Shown: in pieces, positions 53,105-61,860 of the stretch
Layout: each line of letters begins with the position of its first letter
How positions within the stretch are numbered: the first letter of the stretch is position 1
From: Helicobacter macacae MIT 99-5501
GTDB lineage: Bacteria; Campylobacterota; Campylobacteria; Campylobacterales; Helicobacteraceae
NCBI RefSeq assembly: GCF_000507845.1
Contig: NZ_KI669454.1
Coordinates: 434,001-498,000, forward strand
Direction of reading: 5' to 3'
DNA: 64,000 nucleotides
The notes under the pieces: generated by a model
What the model was told of the DNA's origin: nothing
The model's database searches: none
What the model saw: the letters and a program-made list of their open reading frames with translations, nothing else
Made by a program: the position numbers and the translations under genes

Positions 53105-54190
53105 CTATGTTTGGTTGCCCCAAAAATCATAAAAATTAAACCACGATTTTGGGTTTGCTATCGCTCTTTTTTGCAGAGAATCTACATATTTTTGCATAAG
53201 CTCTTTTATTTGGGCTTCTTTTGTGGATTCTCGCCCAAAAACGACAGGTGCTTGGCTTATTTGCTCTAGCTTGATTGTGTATTTGCCTTTGATTTTTTCA
53301 CACCATAGCATTGAGATTTTGGCATTTAGCACCCCTGCTAGCAAAAACGCTCCTTGTGGGAAGTAAGCACTTTTGCCTAGAAAGTCAAACTTGGCATTTT
53401 TGCTATTGCTAGAGTGTGATATAGCTACTCTATCTCCCATAATACCGATATTCACGCCATTTTCTAGCAAGTCTTTTAGTCTAAAGAGAGAATCCATATC
53501 CAAATCATCTACAAGCATTATGCCTGCATTTGTGATACTATCTTGCGTAGTATTTGATTCTTTGTGGTTGCTTAGTCCTTTTAGGAGGGCGATAAAATCT
53601 TGAGCTATTTTTTCATACATCAAAATGACAAGTGGGATTCCCCCTATATTATTTCGCAATGCCCTGCAAACTTCGATATTTCCAAAATGGCTTACCACCA
53701 AAATCTGCCCTTTTTTGGATTCTTTGGAGGTTAGTAGCTCGTTTTTGATAACTTCCATATTGTGCACTTCTATGTCTTTGTGGTTGATTTTGCCTAGCCA
53801 CGCAGCGATTTTGTCGCATATTGCGCTACCAAACTCATAAAAATTGCTATACACTTGATAATTTTTGTGGCAGGTTTTTGTTAGTTTTTGCGACATTTGC
53901 GCTATTTGTTTTAGTATGCTTGATTTTTTGCTAGGTTTTGGATTTTCGCTTGGATTTTTGCTCTTTTGGAAAGTGTCTAAATTCTCATAAAATCTTGCGA
54001 TATTGTGCCTCTCATTTGGCGAAAATACAAAATACACTCCCGTTACAAACGCTATACATAGCTTCAAAATCGGGAGTAAAAATGGGTGATAAAAACAACC
54101 TACAAGCACGACTGTAACCTTTAGCCAAAAGCTGCTTGCGCATTCGTTTTTCTCATACCATTTTTTATTTTGCCATTTTTTATCTTGCAT
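53105..54190 (-). CDS. Lauroyl/HtrB-type acyltransferase of the polyene-like cluster
   Basis: A 361-residue inner-membrane-associated acyltransferase. After the N-terminal hydrophobic segment (about 26-50) comes VSHFGNIEVCRAL, the HxxxxE-type active-site box, and later GIMGDRVAISHSS. This corresponds to the predicted acyltransferase (COG4261) of aryl polyene clusters, where it is usually accompanied by or fused to a glycosyltransferase; none is seen here. Start set at the ATG at 54190 with GGGAAG upstream. Confidence 0.82.
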   Translation of the reverse strand: MQDKKWQNKKWYEKNECASSFWLKVTVVLVGCFYHPFLLPILKLCIAFVTGVYFVFSPNERHNIARFYENLDTFQKSKNPSENPKPSKKSSILKQIAQMSQKLTKTCHKNYQVYSNFYEFGSAICDKIAAWLGKINHKDIEVHNMEVIKNELLTSKESKKGQILVVSHFGNIEVCRALRNNIGGIPLVILMYEKIAQDFIALLKGLSNHKESNTTQDSITNAGIMLVDDLDMDSLFRLKDLLENGVNIGIMGDRVAISHSSNSKNAKFDFLGKSAYFPQGAFLLAGVLNAKISMLWCEKIKGKYTIKLEQISQAPVVFGRESTKEAQIKELMQKYVDSLQKRAIANPKSWFNFYDFWGNQT

Positions 54191-54259
54191 TTTTCTTCCC
54201 AATTTTATTTTGCAAATTCTTCACACCAAATATTGATTTGACTTATTTTTTTTTATTCA

Positions 54260-56113
54260 TTATTGCTTGCTTTCTTTCAGCTCTATTTTGCCACTAGAGC
54301 AGATTTTGTCATTTGCATAGAGTGTGAAAACAAGCCGATTTTGACTTCTCTCTAGCTCTAGCCTAGCATTATCACAAGGGCGCAAAAAGCTAGAAAACTT
54401 CACACTTTGGATTTTGCTGATAGACTCTAGTGTAGTGTCCAAATATTCACTAGCGCAATCAAGTGCAAATCCTAGCTCTACAAATCCCGGGACAAGAGGA
54501 AAATCAGCAAAATGTCCATCGAAATAAAAACACCCCTCATCAATGTATGCTTCAAGCGTGCAGGTTTTGACTTCATTGCTTGAAATATTTTGGCTTATTA
54601 GACAAAATGTGGGGGTAATCTTTGCATTAACGCAATCTTTGAATGCTTTTAGTGTGATTTTGCCTTGCTCATTGTAGGGCAAATAAGAGCGGATATGAAA
54701 ATACCGTAATGCACTCATAAGATGGGCATTAGATTGCAGTGATGATTTGATAGCGGATTTTATGCCTTTTTTGCCAGAAAGCCTAAACACTTTCTTTCCC
54801 TCATCGCTTAGCACTATTATCGCGCTTAAGCGGTTTTGCCCATCTAGCTTGCCTACACGGACATTTTCTATGAGATTGGAGCTTTTTAGGCTAGATTCTA
54901 CAAAGTCAAGGCTTATGCGGGTTTCATTTAGTTTGATAATCCTATCATATCGCCCCAAAAGTGTGAATGTGCCATCACTATGGATTTTTGCGCAATCATT
55001 GCTGATAAATTCTGCATTTTCGCTTTCAAAACTATCAAGCCACGCACTAGAAATCACAAGCCTAGAGCTAGAATCTAGCTTTAGCTTCACGGGTGGAAAG
55101 GCGTGAAATGTGCTTTGTGTGCTAGATTTTGGGGTGTATTTTTGTGCTTGATAGCCTATTATGCCTGTTTCGCTACTGCCATATATCTCTACAAAGTGCT
55201 TCAAATCATCTCCAAATCGCTTCTCTAGCCCAGCTCGTGAGCGACTATCTAGTGGCGAGCCAGCGCAAAATATCACCTTTGGCGAGGGGATTTTGCTTAT
55301 GTCGTCTTTTAGCACAATGTCTAGTGCGGTGGGCGAGGCAAGCAAAATCACATTTTTGTGTGTATCTAGCGCGTTTATCAAAAAGTGATGATACAAAAAC
55401 TGCTCTTTTAGCACTACTCCACCGCACACAAGGGGCAAAAACACCTTAAAAGTAAGCCCAAATAAGTGCCTATGTGGAATCGCCCCGATAAAAGTCGGCA
55501 TATCATCTTTGCTTTGTGTTTTTGTGTAATCATTTAGGTGGAAAAATTCTGCCAAAAACCTCGCTTCACAAAGCATTTGGTAGATATTTTTGGCGATAAA
55601 TTTTGGCTCTCCGCTACTGCCTGAAGTTTGGATAAAAAATCGCGCTTTATCTAAAGGGATTTTGGGTGGGATTTCGCTTTGTGTGCCACTATCAAATGGC
55701 TTTTGTGATAGGCTTTGACTTAGCTTTTGGTTGCCACCCCCCCCCCCTCCTAGATTTTTGCTAGGTGGATTTTTATCAACTAGATTTTGACTAAAAAGCT
55801 CGCTATTTAAAAACTTGCTATCTAGTAGGAGCATATCATTTTGCGCTTTGCTTGGGGAGTTTAGCAAATAAGGCTCTTTGTGGGCTAAAATAGTGCCAAA
55901 AAGTGCGGCTATAAATTCATAAGTATCATCTAAAAAGATGCCTATTTTTGAAAATCTAGAAGTAAGCGGGGAAGCAAGCAGTATAGAAGCGATTTTGCTA
56001 GAATCTAAGCGCAAATCTTGCAAATTTTTAGTGGATTTGTCGCGTTTAGAATCTCCTTTAGAATCTCCTTTAGAATCGCTAAAAATGATTTTTTCACTAA
56101 AGTGCTTAAACAT
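54260..56113 (-). CDS. AMP-ligase/dehydratase fusion of the polyene-like cluster, with phase-variable G11 tract
   Basis: A 617-residue protein. The N-terminal part is an adenylate-forming ligase: RFFIQTSGSSGEPKFI is the P-loop-like motif and EIYGSSETGIIGYQ follows. A C-terminal hotdog domain has YFDGHFADFPLVPGFVELG, in which the His (GHF) and the P..PG box of FabA/FabZ dehydratases are intact. Such fusions occur in aryl polyene clusters: the ligase loads an aromatic starter on an ACP and the other domain dehydrates intermediates. A G11 tract (C on the plus strand, 55737-55747) falls near residue 124 and encodes GGGGGG in frame. It overlaps the membrane-protein gene by 8 bp. Confidence 0.88.
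   Translation of the reverse strand: MFKHFSEKIIFSDSKGDSKGDSKRDKSTKNLQDLRLDSSKIASILLASPLTSRFSKIGIFLDDTYEFIAALFGTILAHKEPYLLNSPSKAQNDMLLLDSKFLNSELFSQNLVDKNPPSKNLGGGGGGNQKLSQSLSQKPFDSGTQSEIPPKIPLDKARFFIQTSGSSGEPKFIAKNIYQMLCEARFLAEFFHLNDYTKTQSKDDMPTFIGAIPHRHLFGLTFKVFLPLVCGGVVLKEQFLYHHFLINALDTHKNVILLASPTALDIVLKDDISKIPSPKVIFCAGSPLDSRSRAGLEKRFGDDLKHFVEIYGSSETGIIGYQAQKYTPKSSTQSTFHAFPPVKLKLDSSSRLVISSAWLDSFESENAEFISNDCAKIHSDGTFTLLGRYDRIIKLNETRISLDFVESSLKSSNLIENVRVGKLDGQNRLSAIIVLSDEGKKVFRLSGKKGIKSAIKSSLQSNAHLMSALRYFHIRSYLPYNEQGKITLKAFKDCVNAKITPTFCLISQNISSNEVKTCTLEAYIDEGCFYFDGHFADFPLVPGFVELGFALDCASEYLDTTLESISKIQSVKFSSFLRPCDNARLELERSQNRLVFTLYANDKICSSGKIELKESKQ
55737..55747 (-). repeat. G11 homopolymer in the AMP-ligase gene
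   Basis: Eleven C on the plus strand, eleven G on the coding strand. The current length is in frame. Slippage would truncate the ligase before its catalytic core and would also remove the downstream dehydratase domain. Confidence 0.9.
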
Positions 56114-56834
56114 TATCTAGCCTTTTGTGCTTAGGGATAAAGTAGTAGGTGCGATATATCCACTCCATACAAAATAACAATCCCAAAGCTACATAGCAGA
56201 TTCCACCACAAAACAAACTCCAATAAAGTTTTTCCTCTAGCAGAGCTAGGATAAAAGCGATAATTGAGCTAAGCCCAAAATACAAAATCCAAATCTTTGT
56301 AAGAGTGCGCGTGTAGGATATGACATATTTTGGTAGCTCGCTTTGGGTTTGCACACCGTGTGAGTGCATAGCAAATCTTGTGATAAGTGCCTCGCCTTTT
56401 AGGCTAAGTGCAAATACACATAGAAGCAAAAGATATACGCACGCAGGGTAAAAATACACTATATTAGTTTGCACCTCATCAAGCCCGATAAATCTACCAA
56501 AAACACCAAATCCGTCAAATCCACCCAAAACTTCTCTAAGAAATATAATCCCAAAAAGCAGTGCAAAAATACTGCTTAGTGTTTTGTTTGTGCTGTGGCT
56601 TTTTTGGCTTAGAAATGCTTTTATCCCCCAAGCTAGTGCCATAACCCCTGCCACAGCACAAATATTTTTGCCAAAATACACAGCAAGCGGATAGGAAATG
56701 CTTAAGCACACAAACACTACATTAAACGCGACTAGAGCGCACTTTTTGGCAAAATCTTTGTCGTTTTGCAATTTGAGTGCTTTCATAGCCTCTTTTAGTG
56801 GGCTTAAAAAAGAAAATCTGTGAATTTTTGGCAT
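56106..56834 (-). CDS. Predicted membrane protein (COG4648-like) of the polyene-like cluster
   Basis: A 242-residue protein with about five to six hydrophobic helices and the segment YFYPACVYLLLLCVFALSL followed by GEALITRFAM, as in the COG4648 family that accompanies aryl polyene ACP and ligase genes. Role unknown. It lies between the first ACP gene and the ligase. Confidence 0.78.
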   Translation of the reverse strand: MPKIHRFSFLSPLKEAMKALKLQNDKDFAKKCALVAFNVVFVCLSISYPLAVYFGKNICAVAGVMALAWGIKAFLSQKSHSTNKTLSSIFALLFGIIFLREVLGGFDGFGVFGRFIGLDEVQTNIVYFYPACVYLLLLCVFALSLKGEALITRFAMHSHGVQTQSELPKYVISYTRTLTKIWILYFGLSSIIAFILALLEEKLYWSLFCGGICYVALGLLFCMEWIYRTYYFIPKHKRLDNV

Positions 56835-56846
56835 TTTTTAGAATCT

Positions 56847-57104
56847 TTATGATTCTTTGTTTGTGCTAAGTGTCTTGTAGACAATGTCTATGATGTCTTG
56901 GAGGGTTTGGACTTCTTTGAAATCAGGTGCTTCCATACGATAGCCCGTTTTTTTGCGGATAAAGTCAAGCAAATCAATCGCATCAATGCTATCAATCTCT
57001 AAATCGTGGTAGATTTTCGCCTCTGGCGTGATTTTTTCTTCTTTGATTTCAAAAAGCTCAATTAACGCGCCTTTTAGCACTTCAAAGATTTCTTGTTTTT
57101 CCAT
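56847..57104 (-). CDS. Acyl carrier protein A
   Basis: An 85-residue ACP with the phosphopantetheine serine in LEIDSIDAIDLLDFI. AAGGAG precedes the ATG. One of two carrier proteins in the cluster. Confidence 0.93.
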   Translation of the reverse strand: MEKQEIFEVLKGALIELFEIKEEKITPEAKIYHDLEIDSIDAIDLLDFIRKKTGYRMEAPDFKEVQTLQDIIDIVYKTLSTNKES

Positions 57105-57129
57105 TTATACTCCTTGTTTATGATTTGGC

Positions 57130-57438
57130 TTAGGCTTTTGCTTGTTCGGTAATGTATTTACTAAGAGTTGCCACGCTATAAAAAATCTCTTTTAGATTCC
57201 CTTGCTTGCTATCTAGCTTTAGTCCGTATTGCTTTTGGATAGCAAGTCCTAGCTCTAGCGCATCTACGCTATCAAGTCCCAAGCCGTTATCCTCTGTGCC
57301 AAAAAGTGGCATATCATCGCCAATATCACTAGATTTCATATCGGGTAGATTTAGACTTGTGATGATGAGGTTTTTTAGCTCTTCTTTTAATTGATTTAAT
57401 TCATTTTGGGATTGATTTTGTGGTTTGTCGGTTTGCAT
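57130..57438 (-). CDS. Acyl carrier protein B
   Basis: A 102-residue ACP with the attachment motif GLGLDSVDALELGLAI and a Gln/Asn-rich N-terminal leader of about 20 residues. AAGGAG precedes the ATG. Adjacent carrier A; two ACPs are typical of aryl polyene systems. Confidence 0.92.
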   Translation of the reverse strand: MQTDKPQNQSQNELNQLKEELKNLIITSLNLPDMKSSDIGDDMPLFGTEDNGLGLDSVDALELGLAIQKQYGLKLDSKQGNLKEIFYSVATLSKYITEQAKA

Positions 57439-57485
57439 TCTCTCTCCTTAAGTTGTGTTTGTAAGCGTGCTGTGAAGTTGCTTGG

Positions 57486-58409
57486 TTAGCATTCATTTAG
57501 TGGTGCGTATAGATTCCCTAGATATTCGTGCAGTGCGCGAACCCTTAGAGAATCGCTTTTGTCTTTTGCAAAATCATCTAAGATGATTTGACTTTCTAGC
57601 GAAATCTCGTAGTGTAGTGTTTGAGCTGGCGTATTATACCATTTTGAATCTTTTTGTAGGCTTTTTGGGTGCATTTTGATAAAAATTGCGCTTAAAGATT
57701 TCGCGCCGTGTATCGCTATGTAGCTGGCAGCTTTGTGGAAAGAAATTTTATCTTTTGTGCGAGTGCCCTCTGGGAAAATCAGCAGGGATTCCCCGCTTTT
57801 TAGAGATTCTATGCTTTTTTGCAGTAGTTCTTCATTAGCTGTGTTTAGGATATAGCCACTTGCTTTTATCGCTCCAAAAAGAAAGATATTTTTGCTTAGA
57901 GAGGCTTTGACTACGCAGTTTATATGCGGAATATTTGCAAGTAATAAGACAACATCAAGTAGTGATGGGTGATTTGCGATGATGATTTGACTAGGCTTGG
58001 CAGAGGAGATTTTATCAATCGTGGTTTTTGATTTATTTTTGGATTCTATCATTGATTTTTTTGTGGATTTTTCTACTGATTTTTTTGCTGATTCTTGCGC
58101 AAATTTTTCTGCTGATTCTACTACTGATTCGTTTGCTTTGAAGCTATAACTTACCCTTTTTGCAAGGCGCATAATCCACAAAAACAAAGCCCACGCATAG
58201 CGCACCAAATCGCGACTAAAATACTGCACTTTTTTGTAGCGATGAAGTCTAAGGGCGATGATTGGGATAAAGATGAGATTCCCACTAGCACAGATAATCC
58301 CAAAAACCACAAATCCAAAGCAAGCAAAAAGCAAAGCAAGTATTTTTTTACAAATTATTTTTGCTTGTTTTGTGATTTTGTTTTGTGGATTTGGGTGGTT
58401 ATTTAGCAT
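57486..58409 (-). CDS. PlsC-like 1-acylglycerol-3-phosphate acyltransferase of the polyene-like cluster
   Basis: A 307-residue membrane acyltransferase with IANHPSLLDVVLLL (the H-x4-D active-site box, near residue 153) and LLIFPEGTRTKD (near 208). Between the membrane segments and the active site is a Lys/Ser/Glu-rich repeat (for example ESAKKSVEKSTKK). It overlaps the chain-length-factor-like gene by 11 bp, so it is co-translated. Confidence 0.85.
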   Translation of the reverse strand: MLNNHPNPQNKITKQAKIICKKILALLFACFGFVVFGIICASGNLIFIPIIALRLHRYKKVQYFSRDLVRYAWALFLWIMRLAKRVSYSFKANESVVESAEKFAQESAKKSVEKSTKKSMIESKNKSKTTIDKISSAKPSQIIIANHPSLLDVVLLLANIPHINCVVKASLSKNIFLFGAIKASGYILNTANEELLQKSIESLKSGESLLIFPEGTRTKDKISFHKAASYIAIHGAKSLSAIFIKMHPKSLQKDSKWYNTPAQTLHYEISLESQIILDDFAKDKSDSLRVRALHEYLGNLYAPLNEC

Positions 58410-59334
58410 TTTGTAGCTCTATGTGCCATTTAAATGAATCGTTGTCAATGCTATAAGAAATGTTTTTGGGGGCGTCTTTTTTTGATAGAGTGTTTGTAGC
58501 TGCTAGTAAATCTAGCTCGCTTAAAATGATTTCTAAGTCATTTGGGCTTGGTGCTTTGGTGTGAGGTTTGTTTATCTCTAGTGTGGCGTAAAATGCTTTT
58601 TTATCCGTATCGCTATCTGTCTTGTGGGGCTGATTTGGCAAACTCACAAGGGCGGCTAGCAGTAAAAAGTCTGGCACATTTTTTTGTGGATTTTGTTTAT
58701 TTGGGGCGTTTTTTGGGAGGGTGTTTGGGCTTTGCGCTTTGTATGCTAGATATTCACGCGCAAGCCCCTCATAGTAGCTTAGCACAAGCACTTTGTTTGT
58801 GTGCTCTGCGTTTTTATTGGCAGATTCTTTATTTATAGCTTCTTTATATGTGATTTCTTGCAATCGCACATAAGCGTTTATCATTGCGTATTCTAGGCTA
58901 GGATTTGCCGAGATTGCGCTTATTTCGGCGTTGTTGTTGTGGGCTATGGCGAGCAGTGCTGGGGTGGAATTTAGCACAGACATAGAAAAGCTGGTGGGGG
59001 ATAGTAGGTAGCTATCTTGCAGGCTTAGTAGCATACTAAAGCAACGATTTATCTCGCCCAAAGTGGAGCTAAACACGATAGGGATAGAGCCTAGATTCCA
59101 TTCATTTATTTTTGGCTGAAGTAGGCTAAAAACACATTTGCTAGCATTGCTAAGTCGCCTGCGCTCTAGAGGCGATAGATGAGAGAGGGCAAAATCTGCC
59201 TTGTAAGATTGAAGTTGGGCAAAATCTAGTGTATTTTGATTTTGTGATTTTTGTGATGCGATGAGAGAGGGCAAATCGACATTTGGCGAGATGATAGCTG
59301 ATATATCATTGATAATGAAGTGTAGCTTATTCAT
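58399..59334 (-). CDS. Chain-length-factor-like ketosynthase N-terminal domain protein
   Basis: A 311-residue protein related to the N-terminal half of ketosynthases (PF13723-like). The LSPLERRRLSNASKC region and SPTSFSMSVLNSTPALLAIA are recognisable. The catalytic Cys is absent at the expected place (SPTSFSMSV), consistent with a chain-length factor. I start it at the ATG at 59334 with GGGAG upstream; further-upstream in-frame codons are probably non-coding. First gene of the ten-gene minus-strand operon. Confidence 0.82.
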   Translation of the reverse strand: MNKLHFIINDISAIISPNVDLPSLIASQKSQNQNTLDFAQLQSYKADFALSHLSPLERRRLSNASKCVFSLLQPKINEWNLGSIPIVFSSTLGEINRCFSMLLSLQDSYLLSPTSFSMSVLNSTPALLAIAHNNNAEISAISANPSLEYAMINAYVRLQEITYKEAINKESANKNAEHTNKVLVLSYYEGLAREYLAYKAQSPNTLPKNAPNKQNPQKNVPDFLLLAALVSLPNQPHKTDSDTDKKAFYATLEINKPHTKAPSPNDLEIILSELDLLAATNTLSKKDAPKNISYSIDNDSFKWHIELQNAK

Positions 59335-59576
59335 TTTACTCCCAAATGTTTTAGAGATTTTGGCTAGGATTATAACATACATTTTTTCATTTTCTATGCT
59401 ATAATACCCGCTTATGTGCGCTTGCTTGGTGTTTGTAGTGCTAGTTGTGGCATTTAGCCCAAAAATCCAAAATCGCATATAAATTTTGCTAGTCTTTTTA
59501 GGATAAACCTACTTGGGATAAGCCTACATAAGCGCACTTCGCGCTTATAATCAAAGACAAAACATAGGGGTAAAAA
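59335..59576. other. Promoter region of the polyene minus-strand operon
   Basis: An AT-rich gap upstream of the chain-length-factor-like gene and of the small plus-strand membrane peptide. I see no confident operator. Confidence 0.4.
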
Positions 59577-59663
59577 ATGTTTGATTTTCTCTTAGTGCTT
59601 GTAACATTTGGCGTATTTGTTGGCATATTTATGTGGAACAACAGCGATAGTCAGCTCAAATGA
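59577..59663 (+). CDS. 28-residue single-helix membrane peptide
   Basis: ATG at 59577 preceded by AGGGG at good spacing. The frame encodes a hydrophobic helix (FLLVLVTFGVFVGIFMW) with a polar C-terminus (NNSDSQLK) and stops at TGA 59661-59663. Too short to identify by family; the clear ribosome-binding site and ideal helix make it a plausible small membrane protein. Confidence 0.5.
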   Translation: MFDFLLVLVTFGVFVGIFMWNNSDSQLK

Positions 59664-59829
59664 GATTTTCTAAATATTGCCTAACTTAAAAAATATCTTT
59701 TTATGATAGCTTTCACAAATGGCTTTGTAGGCTAGGTAAGCTAAGAATCAATACTTCTAATATTTTTCAAAATAAGCACTCAAGTAGCACATTCGCACAA
59801 GATATTTCGCACAAAATCTAAGGACTTAA

Positions 59830-60303
59830 ATGCTACCACACTTCTCCAAAATCCAGCGGTTTATCATTCGGTGGAAATCCCGCTCTTTGGGACCTGATAT
59901 AGATTCGATTATCACGGTGCTAAGTGTGCTTATCTATATGGGCAAATCTGACAAAAAAGAAGACAATATGGATAAGCAGCTAGGCATAGCAAAGCATATC
60001 CTCTATGATAGGCTAAAGCTAGGTGGAATCGCTAGCTTTGTCCTAGAGCGCGTCATCGTGGAGGTGGGGGAGTTTATCGATGATGAGGGTAAATATATCC
60101 GCGCACGAGAAAAAGCCTTTGATGAGTTTGTCCAAAATATACAGCTTTATAGCTTTGCCCTAGATATGCTAGAGGGCGAGGAAAACGCCTCAAAACTTGA
60201 AATGCTCCGCTCTGTGATACAAAAATCCTATGATGAAACATATAGCCTAAAAAAAGAAAGCAAGCGAATCTTGCAAGTGCAGGAATCGCGCTTTTTGCAC
60301 TGA
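59830..60303 (+). CDS. Conserved-looking helical protein of unknown function
   Basis: A 157-residue soluble, charged, mostly helical protein with no signal peptide (RFIIRWKSRSLGPDIDSIITVLSVLIYMGKS near the N-terminus). AAGGA lies upstream of the ATG. It precedes the HIT gene by about 140 bp. I do not recognise a family. Confidence 0.65.
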   Translation: MLPHFSKIQRFIIRWKSRSLGPDIDSIITVLSVLIYMGKSDKKEDNMDKQLGIAKHILYDRLKLGGIASFVLERVIVEVGEFIDDEGKYIRAREKAFDEFVQNIQLYSFALDMLEGEENASKLEMLRSVIQKSYDETYSLKKESKRILQVQESRFLH

Positions 60304-60446
60304 TATTTGGCTAGTCAAGCTAGAATCCTTATGGAATCTTTAAGGAATATAAAATGCTTGCAAACCCCACATACAAAAGATGCGCACAAAGAGTGAGTGC
60401 CAAACTTTGAGCGCAAACTTCAGCAAAACCTTATAGGAGCGTATAA

Positions 60447-60779
60447 ATGAGCACCGTATTTAGCAAAATCATCAAAGGCGAAATCCCTTGCAATAAAGTC
60501 TATGAAAACGATGAGTTTTTGGCGTTTTATGACATTGCACCAAAGGCAAAAGTGCATATCCTAGCTATCCCAAAAAAGGAACTAAAAGATTTCAATGAAA
60601 TAGATGCTACGCTTATGGGCAAGATGAGTGAGTTTATCCTAGAAGTCGTAGAAAGAGTCGGCATAAAATCTAGTGGCTATCGTCTAATCACAAACATAGG
60701 CAAAGACAGCGGACAAGAAGTCCCGCACTTGCATTTTCACATTTTAGGTGGAGAGCGACTTGGTGGGAATTTTGCCTAA
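60447..60779 (+). CDS. HIT-family nucleotide-binding hydrolase
   Basis: A 110-residue HINT-type protein with the histidine triad HLHFHIL (about residues 96-102) and the N-terminal FSKIIKGEIPCNKVYEND typical of the family. It hydrolyses purine nucleoside phosphoramidates. AGGAG precedes the ATG. Confidence 0.93.
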   Translation: MSTVFSKIIKGEIPCNKVYENDEFLAFYDIAPKAKVHILAIPKKELKDFNEIDATLMGKMSEFILEVVERVGIKSSGYRLITNIGKDSGQEVPHLHFHILGGERLGGNFA

Positions 60780-60903
60780 GCCCATCTAAAATATCGCAAA
60801 ATACTAGCAAATCTACAAAATTAAACAAAATCTAAAGCTACCCCAAAGATAGCAAAAAGCCAAAATCTACCAAAATCCATAAATAGAAATAGGAAACTAA
60901 ACA

Positions 60904-61764
60904 ATGCAAACCCTCCAAAACAAAGCCAAAATCCTCATTGAAGCATTGCCATATATTCAGCGATTTGGTGGCAAAATCATCGTCATCAAATACGGCGGGA
61001 GTGCTATGGAAGATGAAAATCTAAAAAAAAGTGTGGTGCTTGATATTGCACTGCTAAAATCCATAGGCTTTAAGCCTGTCATCATTCACGGCGGTGGCAA
61101 AGACATAAGCAAGTGGATAAATAAGCTAGGTGGGGAAGCGAGGTTTGAGGAGGGATTCCGCGTAACTGATGAGAATGCGCTACAAGTGGCTGAAATGGTG
61201 CTAAACTACATAAACAAATCTTTGGTGGGCTATATGGGGAGCTTTGGCGTGAGGGCGGTGGGGATAAGTGGCAAAGACGGAGGCACGCTAAAGGCGAGCA
61301 AAAAGCTCATAAATGGCAAGGATATAGGGTTTGTCGGTAGCGTAGAATCTGTGGATACCAAGCTTATCACAAGCCTAATTGAAAATGACTTTGTCCCTGT
61401 GATATGCCCTGTGAGTGCTGATGAGAAAGGGCAGGGGTATAATATCAATGCTGATGACGCGGCTTGTGCCATAGCTCAAGGGCTAAATGCAGAAAAGCTA
61501 GTGTTTTTAAGCGATATAGAGGGAATATATAAAGACTTTAGCGACAAATCAAGCCTAATCACAATCCTTAAAATAAGTGAGGCAAAAAACCTCCTAAAAA
61601 GTGAGGGCGTGAGCGGAGGCATACTGCCTAAGCTACAAAACTGCATAGAAGCCATAGAAAATGGCGTATCGCGCGTGCATATCATCGATGGCAGGATACA
61701 GCACTGCTTGCTATTAGAGTTTTTCACTGATAGAGGTATAGGCACGGCGATTTTGCGCGACTAG
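60904..61764 (+). CDS. argB: Acetylglutamate kinase
   Basis: The second step of arginine biosynthesis. The 286-residue chain has VIKYGGSAM near residue 28, IIHGGGKDISKW near 60 and the IDGRIQHCLLLEFF C-terminus typical of ArgB. AGGA lies upstream of the ATG. Arginine synthesis is absent from H. pylori but present in enterohepatic species. Confidence 0.96.
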   Translation: MQTLQNKAKILIEALPYIQRFGGKIIVIKYGGSAMEDENLKKSVVLDIALLKSIGFKPVIIHGGGKDISKWINKLGGEARFEEGFRVTDENALQVAEMVLNYINKSLVGYMGSFGVRAVGISGKDGGTLKASKKLINGKDIGFVGSVESVDTKLITSLIENDFVPVICPVSADEKGQGYNINADDAACAIAQGLNAEKLVFLSDIEGIYKDFSDKSSLITILKISEAKNLLKSEGVSGGILPKLQNCIEAIENGVSRVHIIDGRIQHCLLLEFFTDRGIGTAILRD

Positions 61765-61860
61765 CTTTTGTGTGGTTAATTTTGTGTGATAAATCCGCAC
61801 GCAAAAATAGTAAACACAAAAAACCAACAATCCCAAAAAACAAAAATCAAGGAAAAAACG

